Assembly (NCBI GenBank): GCA_049303435.1
Contig: JBAQNC010000049.1
Location: 1 to 30,194 of the forward strand
Source of the DNA: Parvibaculum sp049303435
GTDB lineage: Bacteria > Pseudomonadota > Alphaproteobacteria > Parvibaculales > Parvibaculaceae
Length of the DNA: 30,194 nt
Direction: 5' to 3'
Below are positions 1-6,024 of the stretch, one piece after another (the stretch's first letter is position 1; every line of letters begins with the position of its first letter). The notes under the pieces are model-generated. The model was not told where the DNA came from. It did no database searches and saw only the letters and a program-made list of their open reading frames with translations. The translations under genes and the position numbers were made by a program.

Positions 1-1
1 G

Positions 2-40
2 GGCAAGGCGGGCATGACCCAGGGCATGTTCAAGGCATAG
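2..40 (+). CDS. Possible 3' end of an upstream gene (12 residues)
   Basis: An open frame enters from the left edge and stops with TAG at 38-40; the visible tail reads GKAGMTQGMFKA. Only 12 codons are seen, so no family can be named. It is followed by about 95 bases without an obvious gene before the first ChvI start candidate. It could equally be non-coding. Many alphaproteobacteria have pckA divergent from chvI, and I see no start for such a gene here. Confidence 0.25.
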   Translation, partial: GKAGMTQGMFKA

Positions 41-200
41 TAAAGACAGAGCTAAATGCCTATACTGCCGCCACATTTTAGGCCAAAAGCGCCCATAAGC
101 CTTTCCCCTCGGTTTTCAAAGGCGGAGCGGTGAAATGTTGCAGGGACAGCTTATGGACGAGACAAGGAAAAGCGACACGCCAAGAAAGGGTCCGGGCCAT

Positions 201-902
201 ATGCCAACCATCGCGCTGGTTGATGACGATCGTAATATTCTGACCTCGGTGAGCATGGCGCTCGAGGCCGAGGGCTATCATGTACAGACCTATACCGATG
301 GGGCCGCCGCTCTTGCAGGCATCGCCACCACGCCGCCCGATGTTGCCGTCTTCGACATCAAGATGCCGCGCATGGATGGGCTGGAACTGCTACGTCGGCT
401 GCGTCAGAAATCGGATCTGCCGGTCATCTTCCTCACCTCCAAGGACGATGAGATCGACGAATTGTTCGGCCTCAAGATGGGCGCGGACGATTACATCACC
501 AAACCCTTCTCCCAGCGCCTGCTGGTCGAGCGCGTCAAGGCGGTGCTGCGCCGCGCCGCGCCTAAGGTCGAAGGGGCGGTTGCCGACGGCAGCGAAAAGG
601 CCGTTCTCGAACGAGGGCCTCTGGTGCTCGATCCCGAGCGTCATTCCTGCACATGGGACGCCAAGCCTGTTGTCCTGACTGTCACCGAATTTCTCATTCT
701 TCAGGCGCTTGCCCAGCGTCCGGGTTACGTCAAGAGCCGCGACAGCCTGATGGACGCGGCCTATGACGATCAGGTCTATGTTGACGATCGCACCATCGAC
801 AGCCACATCAAGCGCCTGCGCAAGAAGTTCAAGGAAGTCGACGATGATTTCGACGCGATTGAAACCCTCTATGGCGTCGGCTATCGATACCGCGAAAGCT
901 GA
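201..902 (+). CDS. chvI: Response regulator ChvI (OmpR family)
   Basis: DNA-binding response regulator that is phosphorylated by ChvG and controls envelope, exopolysaccharide and acid-stress genes in alphaproteobacteria. From the start at 201 the protein has 233 residues. An N-terminal receiver domain (about 1-115) shows the acidic pocket D8-D10, phospho-acceptor D52 in FDIKMPRMDG, T79 and K101. A C-terminal winged helix (about 135-230) ends in the OmpR-type DDRTIDSHIKRLRKK and YGVGYRY motifs. The start at 201 puts MPTIALVDDD at the N-terminus, as in ChvI/BvrR proteins, with AAAGGG about ten bases upstream. In-frame ATGs at 135 (GGAG seven bases upstream, the better ribosome site) and 153 would add 22 or 16 charged residues, so the true start is uncertain. 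chvG starts five bases after the stop, so the two are co-transcribed. Confidence 0.93.
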   Translation: MPTIALVDDDRNILTSVSMALEAEGYHVQTYTDGAAALAGIATTPPDVAVFDIKMPRMDGLELLRRLRQKSDLPVIFLTSKDDEIDELFGLKMGADDYITKPFSQRLLVERVKAVLRRAAPKVEGAVADGSEKAVLERGPLVLDPERHSCTWDAKPVVLTVTEFLILQALAQRPGYVKSRDSLMDAAYDDQVYVDDRTIDSHIKRLRKKFKEVDDDFDAIETLYGVGYRYRES

Positions 903-907
903 GAGGC

Positions 908-2893
908 ATGGGCCGAGGCTTCAGGCGATACTTTCAGCGTGACGGCAAGACCTCGCGCGACAGGCGTGAAAGCAGGACGCCTCGCCCCGGTGAATCCGAC
1001 GAAGCCTATGCGCGCCGTCGCGTCGCCGATCTGGCGTCCCAGCCGCGCGATTGGCTCGACCGTCTGGGCATGCGCCTCACTGGAGCCCAGGCCGAAAAAC
1101 TGCAACGCCTGTTCGACATGCTTGAAGCGCTGGTTGGCAACGCCTTTGTCCGTTTTCGCAGTTTTCTTCTGCGGGGTCGTTTTTCCAGTCTTACGCGCCG
1201 CATCGTCGTCTTCAACGTCGTGGCGCTTTTCGTCATGGTCAGCGGCGTTCTCTATCTCAATCAGTTCCGTGAAGGACTGATCGATGCGCGTCGTCAGAGT
1301 CTTCTGACACAGGCCGAAATCATCGCCGGCGCGATTGCCGAGAATGCCACCTCTGTGCAGGAAGCCCAGCTTGTCGATCCGCTGGCGCGCAAGTCCGGCG
1401 CCCCGCTCGACATTCGTCCCCATGCGCCGATGATCGGCAGCGCCAAGGGCGACATGGAAGATGACGCGGGCATCGCCGCCAATACGCCGATCATTCCCGA
1501 AAACGCCGCCCCCATTCTCCGTCGTCTTGTGTTGCCCACCCAGACGCGGGCGCGTCTCTATGACAAGGATGGCTGGCTGGTGCTCGACAGCCGCCAGCTT
1601 ATGGCCTCAAGCCAGATCGTCGCTTTTGAATTGCCGCCGCCCGCTGGCGTCGAACAGCGCAGCGCCTTTCTTCAGTTCCTTGACGGTTTGCTGAGATTTC
1701 TGCCCGGACGCGGGCTGGAACGCTACAAGGAAGCGGGCAGCCAGAACGGCGCCATCTACAGTGAGGTCGCCGCCGCGCTGACAGGCCTGCCCTCCACGAT
1801 GGAGCGCCTCAATGCGCGCAACGAGCTTATCATTTCCGTTGCCGTGCCGATCCAGCGTTACCGTGCCGTGCTCGGCGCGCTCATGCTTTCCACGCAAGGT
1901 GGTGACATTGACGCCATCGTCCGCGCCGAACGCCGCGCCATCATGCAGGTCTTCCTCGTCGTTCTTGGCGTCACCATCCTCTTGTCGGTCGTGCTCGCAG
2001 GCACTATCGCCGAGCCCGTGCGGCGTCTGGCCGAAAGCGCCGAGATCGTGCGCCGTGGCAAGACGCGCCGCGCACAAATTCCTGATTTCACCGCCCGTCG
2101 CGACGAGATCGGCGAACTCTCCGGTGCGCTGCGCGAGATGACCAGCGCGCTCTATAATCGTCTCGACGCGATTGAAAGTTTCGCCGCCGACGTTTCGCAT
2201 GAGTTGAAGAACCCGCTGACATCCCTGCGCAGCGCCATCGAAACCTTTTCGCTCGCCAAGGACGATAAGGCCAAGGCGCGCCTCATGGCGGTCATTCAGG
2301 ATGACGTCAAACGCATCGACCGTCTGATCAGCGATATTTCCAATGCCTCGCGGCTCGATGCTGAATTGTCGCGCGAGGAAATGGAAACTGTCGATGTGGC
2401 GACGCTGCTCGAAACCGTCTGCGATCTCTTCACCGAGTCCGGCGTCACACATGGCAAGCAGGTGAAGCTCGACATCGTCTCCGGCGCCAATGGCCGCGAG
2501 GGCCTCAGGGTACGCGGCTTCGACATGCGTTTGGGGCAGGTGGTGCGCAACCTCATCGACAATGCGCTCTCCTTCAGCCCGCAAGGCGGCACGGTTTTCG
2601 TTTCCGCCCGGCGTCTCGCCGATACGGTTGAAATCCGTGTCGAGGACGAAGGTCCCGGCATTTCGCCTGACAATGTCGAACGCATCTTCGATCGCTTTCA
2701 CACCGACCGGCCCGACAGTTTCGGCGAACATTCCGGTCTCGGCCTCGCCATCTCCAAGCAGATTGTCGAGGCCCACGGCGGCACGATCCGGGCCGAAAAC
2801 CGCAATATGCCTCACGCGTCGGAGGAAGCTGGCGAGCCCGTCTCTCATGGCGCGCGCTTTGTCGTCATCTTGCCAGCCGAGAAAGTCTCATGA
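908..2893 (+). CDS. chvG: Sensor histidine kinase ChvG
   Basis: Inner-membrane sensor kinase partner of ChvI, 661 residues. A long basic cytoplasmic N-terminus (1-97) precedes TM1 (about 98-117). A periplasmic sensor domain of about 225 residues follows, then TM2 (about 344-366) and a HAMP linker. The HisKA domain has H431 in the H-box FAADVSHELKNPLTSL. The ATPase domain shows the N-box around N552 (RNLIDNALSFSP), G1 DEGPGIS at 580-586 and G2 HSGLGLAIS. All catalytic residues are present, so it should be an active kinase. In rhizobia the periplasmic protein ExoR binds this sensor; no exoR is visible here. GAGAGG lies just upstream of the ATG. The stop codon overlaps the hprK start in an ATGA, indicating translational coupling of envelope sensing to the PTS genes downstream. 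Confidence 0.94.
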   Translation: MGRGFRRYFQRDGKTSRDRRESRTPRPGESDEAYARRRVADLASQPRDWLDRLGMRLTGAQAEKLQRLFDMLEALVGNAFVRFRSFLLRGRFSSLTRRIVVFNVVALFVMVSGVLYLNQFREGLIDARRQSLLTQAEIIAGAIAENATSVQEAQLVDPLARKSGAPLDIRPHAPMIGSAKGDMEDDAGIAANTPIIPENAAPILRRLVLPTQTRARLYDKDGWLVLDSRQLMASSQIVAFELPPPAGVEQRSAFLQFLDGLLRFLPGRGLERYKEAGSQNGAIYSEVAAALTGLPSTMERLNARNELIISVAVPIQRYRAVLGALMLSTQGGDIDAIVRAERRAIMQVFLVVLGVTILLSVVLAGTIAEPVRRLAESAEIVRRGKTRRAQIPDFTARRDEIGELSGALREMTSALYNRLDAIESFAADVSHELKNPLTSLRSAIETFSLAKDDKAKARLMAVIQDDVKRIDRLISDISNASRLDAELSREEMETVDVATLLETVCDLFTESGVTHGKQVKLDIVSGANGREGLRVRGFDMRLGQVVRNLIDNALSFSPQGGTVFVSARRLADTVEIRVEDEGPGISPDNVERIFDRFHTDRPDSFGEHSGLGLAISKQIVEAHGGTIRAENRNMPHASEEAGEPVSHGARFVVILPAEKVS

Positions 2894-3363
2894 CCAAGCC
2901 GATCTCCCAACACGCCACCTGCATCCGTCTTGACGGGCGCGGCGTGTTGCTGCGCGGGCCGTCTGGCTCGGGCAAGTCCGACCTCGCCTGGCGCTTGATG
3001 CAACCACCGTTTTCCGCCGAGCTGGTGGCCGACGATCAGACACGGGTGGAGAAGTGGGAGGGCGTTCCGGTTGCAAGTTGTCCAGAACCCCTTCAGGGCC
3101 TGCTGGAAATGCGCGGGCTCGGGCTCGTCTCGCTTCCCTTCCTGGCCCAAGCGCCTCTGCATCTTGTGGTTGAACTGGTCCCCCGCGACGACGTGCCGCG
3201 GATGCCGGAACCCACATTTGCCGCCCTTTGCGGGCTGGAACTCCCGAGCATCGCGCTTCATGCGTTTGACCTCACCGCGCCCGACAAGGTACGTCTCGCC
3301 GTCAACCTGATCGCGGAACGTGGCTTTCCGGACGAAGACGGAATTATCGGACGGCTCAACTGA
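2890..3363 (+). CDS. hprK: HPr kinase/phosphorylase, short alphaproteobacterial form
   Basis: Phosphorylates HPr on its regulatory serine. At 157 residues it consists only of the catalytic domain; the N-terminal half of the Firmicutes enzyme (about 310 residues) is absent, which is normal for alphaproteobacteria. The Walker A loop GPSGSGKS is at 23-30, an acidic VADDQ motif at 46-50, and the HprK signature LLEMRGLGLV follows around residue 75. The ATG overlaps the chvG stop. The likely substrate, HPr, is encoded two genes downstream. In alphaproteobacteria this system has a regulatory role rather than catabolite repression through CcpA; that is family knowledge. Confidence 0.93.
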   Translation: MTKPISQHATCIRLDGRGVLLRGPSGSGKSDLAWRLMQPPFSAELVADDQTRVEKWEGVPVASCPEPLQGLLEMRGLGLVSLPFLAQAPLHLVVELVPRDDVPRMPEPTFAALCGLELPSIALHAFDLTAPDKVRLAVNLIAERGFPDEDGIIGRLN

Positions 3364-3443
3364 ATTTCGGGTCGTTCCAAGCTTGTCATCGGGGCATTTT
3401 TGGAGGCACCATACGGCGCTTCCCGCGGGGGCGTGGATCGGCA

Positions 3444-3466
3444 ACCCGTTCGTGAATTGAACGGGT
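3444..3466. promoter_or_regulatory. Perfect inverted repeat in the hprK-manX gap
   Basis: ACCCGTTC (3444-3451) and GAACGGGT (3459-3466) pair perfectly around a 7-base loop, ending 18 bases before the manX ATG. No T-run follows, so it is not a standard terminator. It could be a leader hairpin that tunes manX-ptsH expression relative to chvGI-hprK, or an operator. The function is not shown by the sequence. Confidence 0.4.
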
Positions 3467-3484
3467 AAGCCAAAAGGGCAGTGG

Positions 3485-3892
3485 ATGATCGGATTAGTAC
3501 TCGTAACGCATGGCGCCTTGGCCAGCCAGTTTGTGGCCGCCATGGAACATGTTGTTGGTGCGCAGCCTCAGGTGGCCGCCATTTGCATCGGACCGGATGA
3601 CGACATGGAGCAGCGCCGCAAGGACATCCTTGCCGCGGTGGCCAGCGTCGACAGCGGCAAGGGCGTGATCCTTCTGACCGACATGTTCGGCGGCACCCCC
3701 TCCAATCTCGCCATCTCCGTCCTCGACAAGGCCAGGGTCGAGGTCATCGCGGGCGTCAATCTGCCCATGCTGATCAAGCTTGCCTCCGTGCGTGATCAGG
3801 TCAGCCTCTCCAAGGCCGTCGATCTCGCTCAGGAATCGGGCCGCAAATACATCTCCATCGCCAGCCGCGTGCTCGCCGGCGACGGGGTCTGA
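3485..3892 (+). CDS. manX: PTS system mannose-type EIIA component
   Basis: Single-domain EIIA of the mannose/fructose family, 135 residues, cytoplasmic. It would accept phosphate from HPr on H9 (motif LVLVTHGALA at the N-terminus). The conserved LLTDMFGGTPSN motif lies around residues 60-71. No EIIB, EIIC or EIID is nearby, so it is probably a regulatory phosphate sink rather than part of a sugar transporter, as described for the alphaproteobacterial PTS. AGGG lies about seven bases upstream of the ATG. It is followed after five bases by ptsH. Confidence 0.92.
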   Translation: MIGLVLVTHGALASQFVAAMEHVVGAQPQVAAICIGPDDDMEQRRKDILAAVASVDSGKGVILLTDMFGGTPSNLAISVLDKARVEVIAGVNLPMLIKLASVRDQVSLSKAVDLAQESGRKYISIASRVLAGDGV

Positions 3893-3897
3893 GCCTT

Positions 3898-4170
3898 ATG
3901 CCGGACGGAAGAACGCTCGCCATCATCAATGCGCGTGGGCTCCACGCGCGCGCCTCGGCCAAATTCGTGCAATGCGTCGAGAAGTTCGACGCCGAGGTTT
4001 CCGTCACCAAGGACGGCAACGCCGTTTCCGGCACCTCCATCATGGGCCTCATGATGCTCGCCGCAGCTCCGGGCAGCACCATTCTCATCGAAGCCAAGGG
4101 CCCGCAGGCCGAAGAGGTGCTCGACGCCCTTGAAGCCCTCGTCACCGACGGCTTCGGCGAACGCGACTGA
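3898..4170 (+). CDS. ptsH: Phosphocarrier protein HPr
   Basis: Small cytoplasmic phosphocarrier, 90 residues. H16 in NARGLHARASAKF is the site phosphorylated by Enzyme I, and S47 in GTSIMGLMML corresponds to regulatory Ser46, the HprK target. Both sites are intact, which agrees with hprK being in the same cluster. Enzyme I (ptsI or ptsP) is not in the window. It starts five bases after manX and is probably the last gene of the chvI-ptsH transcript; a repeat element follows instead of a clear terminator. Confidence 0.95.
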   Translation: MPDGRTLAIINARGLHARASAKFVQCVEKFDAEVSVTKDGNAVSGTSIMGLMMLAAAPGSTILIEAKGPQAEEVLDALEALVTDGFGERD

Positions 4171-4187
4171 ATTCCACTGTCTCCTTA

Positions 4188-4295
4188 ATTCCGTCATGGC
4201 CCGGCCCACCTTTCATTTAAGGAGGCGGGCCATCCATCTTGCTTGTCGGCAGGGGCGTCAAGTTGGATATCCGGTCAAGCCGGGGTATGACGAAT
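4188..4295. repeat. Composite REP-like repeat, copy A
   Basis: Two hairpins in inverted orientation. The left one has ATGGCCCG (4196-4203) paired with CGGGCCAT (4226-4233). The right one is centred on the CCGGTCAAGCCGG segment near 4271-4283. The outer ends ATTCCGTCAT (4188-4197) and ATGACGAAT (4287-4295) are inverted copies of each other apart from one extra base. The same arrangement recurs at 17170-17262. It occupies most of the ptsH-ahcY gap upstream of the ahcY promoter. Confidence 0.75.
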
Positions 4296-4322
4296 GGGGT
4301 GAGCAAGACACTACCAAAAAAC

Positions 4323-4344
4323 GATATAAACATTTCTTTATATC
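4323..4344. promoter_or_regulatory. Candidate operator for ahcY (SahR-like palindrome)
   Basis: GATATAAA (4323-4330), six bases, then TTTATATC (4337-4344) form a perfect 22-bp palindrome that is strikingly AT-rich for this genome. It ends five bases before a plausible -35 box of the ahcY promoter. From memory it resembles operators reported for the ArsR-family methionine-cycle regulator SahR in alphaproteobacteria. No such regulator gene is in the window, so the assignment is an inference. Confidence 0.55.
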
Positions 4345-4348
4345 TCTA

Positions 4349-4377
4349 TTGCCTGCCTTCCCGACCCCTGCTATAGA
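4349..4377 (+). promoter_or_regulatory. Predicted sigma70-type promoter of ahcY
   Basis: TTGCCT (4349-4354), a 17-base spacer and TATAGA (4372-4377) make a good housekeeping promoter. Transcription would start near 4384, giving a leader of only about 56 bases before the ahcY ATG. It sits immediately downstream of the palindrome at 4323-4344. Confidence 0.55.
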
Positions 4378-4439
4378 ATTGCCCAAACCGTCGCGATCCG
4401 GATCGCATTCGCATGTCCAATTCCCTTGAAGGAACGCCC

Positions 4440-5837
4440 ATGAGCAATGATTACGTCATCAAAGACATCAACCTCGCCGATTGGGGCCGCAAGGAACTCG
4501 ACATCGCCGAAACCGAAATGCCGGGCCTCATGGCGACCCGCGAGGAATTCGGCAAGTCGCAGCCGCTGAAGGGCGCGCGCATCGCCGGTTCGCTCCACAT
4601 GACGATCCAGACCGCCTGCCTCATCGAAACGCTGGCCGCCCTTGGCGCCGACATTCGCTGGGCCTCATGCAACATCTATTCGACGCAGGACCACGCCGCT
4701 GCCGCCATCGCCGCGCGCGGCATCCCGGTCTTCGCGATCAAGGGCGAGAGCCTTGAAGACTACTGGGAATATACCCACCGCATTTTCGAATGGTCCGATG
4801 GCGGCGCCCCCAACATGATCCTCGATGATGGCGGCGACGCGACGCTGCTCATCCACATGGGCAAGCGCGCCGAAGAAGGCGACGTCGCCTTCCTCGAAAA
4901 CCCCACCAACGAGGAAGAAGAAGTCCTCTTCGCCTCGATCAAGCGCCGCCTCAAGCACAAGCCGGGCTTCTATTCCAACATCGCCAAGTCGGTGCGCGGC
5001 GTCACGGAAGAAACCACCACGGGCGTGCATCGTCTTTATGAAATGCAGAAGAAGGGCGAACTGCTCTGGCCTGCCATCAACGTCAACGACAGCGTCACGA
5101 AGTCGAAGTTCGATAATCTCTATGGCTGCCGTGAATCGCTGGTCGACGGTATCCGCCGCGCCACCGACGTCATGATGTCGGGCAAGGTCGGCGTCGTTGC
5201 CGGCTTCGGCGATGTGGGCAAGGGCTCGGCCGCTTCGCTCCGCAATGCCGGCGCGCGCGTCATCGTCACGGAAATCGACCCCATCTGCGCCCTTCAGGCC
5301 GCCATGGAAGGCTATGAAGTGACGACGATGGAAGAAGCCGCGCCGCGTGGCGACATCTTCGTCACGACGACGGGCAATATCGACGTCATCACCATCGACC
5401 ACATGCGGGCCATGAAGGACCGCGCCATCGTCTGCAATATCGGTCACTTCGACAGCGAAATTCAGATCGGCGCGCTCAAGAACCTCAAGTGGCACAACAT
5501 CAAGCCGCAGGTCGATGAGGTCGAATTCACCGATGGCAAGCGCATCCTGCTGCTCGCCGAAGGCCGTCTCGTCAACCTCGGCTGCGGCACCGGCCATCCG
5601 TCCTTTGTCATGTCCGCCTCCTTCACCAACCAGACGCTCGCCCAGATCGAGCTTTGGACGAAGCCCGGCGAATACGACAAGAAGGTCTATGTCCTGCCCA
5701 AGACGCTCGACGAAAAGGTCGCCTTGCTGCATCTGGAAAAGATCGGCGTGAAACTGTCGAAGCTCAATGCCGCCCAGGCCAAATACATCGGCGTGCCGCA
5801 AGAAGGCCCCTACAAGCCCGAGCAGTATCGCTACTGA
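4440..5837 (+). CDS. ahcY: Adenosylhomocysteinase (SAH hydrolase)
   Basis: Cytoplasmic NAD-dependent enzyme that splits S-adenosylhomocysteine into adenosine and homocysteine, recycling the product of SAM-dependent methylation. From 4440 it has 465 residues, the usual length in proteobacteria. The NAD-binding loop GFGDVGKG is at 255-262. The conserved NIGHFDSEIQ and CGTGHPSFVMS motifs and the C-terminal KPEQYRY tail, whose Lys and Tyr contact NAD of the neighbouring subunit, are present. The ATG at 4440 has AAGGA six bases upstream; an in-frame ATG at 4413 lacks such a site. The gene has its own promoter, candidate operator and terminator, so it is a single-gene unit. Confidence 0.97.
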   Translation: MSNDYVIKDINLADWGRKELDIAETEMPGLMATREEFGKSQPLKGARIAGSLHMTIQTACLIETLAALGADIRWASCNIYSTQDHAAAAIAARGIPVFAIKGESLEDYWEYTHRIFEWSDGGAPNMILDDGGDATLLIHMGKRAEEGDVAFLENPTNEEEEVLFASIKRRLKHKPGFYSNIAKSVRGVTEETTTGVHRLYEMQKKGELLWPAINVNDSVTKSKFDNLYGCRESLVDGIRRATDVMMSGKVGVVAGFGDVGKGSAASLRNAGARVIVTEIDPICALQAAMEGYEVTTMEEAAPRGDIFVTTTGNIDVITIDHMRAMKDRAIVCNIGHFDSEIQIGALKNLKWHNIKPQVDEVEFTDGKRILLLAEGRLVNLGCGTGHPSFVMSASFTNQTLAQIELWTKPGEYDKKVYVLPKTLDEKVALLHLEKIGVKLSKLNAAQAKYIGVPQEGPYKPEQYRY

Positions 5838-5860
5838 AGCCATTGCAGTGCATATTCTGG

Positions 5861-5888
5861 AAAGGCCCGGCAACGTCCGGGCCTTTTT
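5861..5888 (+). terminator. Rho-independent terminator of ahcY
   Basis: AAAGGCCCGG (5861-5870) pairs with CCGGGCCTTT (5877-5886) around a 6-base loop, and the T-run continues to 5888. It lies 24 bases after the ahcY stop. It also argues against any divL start upstream of this point. Confidence 0.92.
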
Positions 5889-6024
5889 CATGTTCGGGCC
5901 GGTCCTTTTTCGCCCCAATTTAAGACTTCATGTAGTATCGCTGGATGGTTCAGTGATTTGCATGGGCGTCAGCGTCGGCGTCCAAAGGGGTGAGGCGGTC
6001 ACAAATTGGCCGTCTGAGGGGATA

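Noticed and set aside
4384..4439. SAH or SAM riboswitch in the ahcY leader
   Set aside because: The predicted leader is only about 56 bases and I see no pseudoknot-like pairing; DNA-level control through the palindrome fits better.
5767..6024. Upstream extension of the divL frame
   Set aside because: It would overlap the ahcY coding end and cross its strong terminator; the ATG at 6025 has a good ribosome site.
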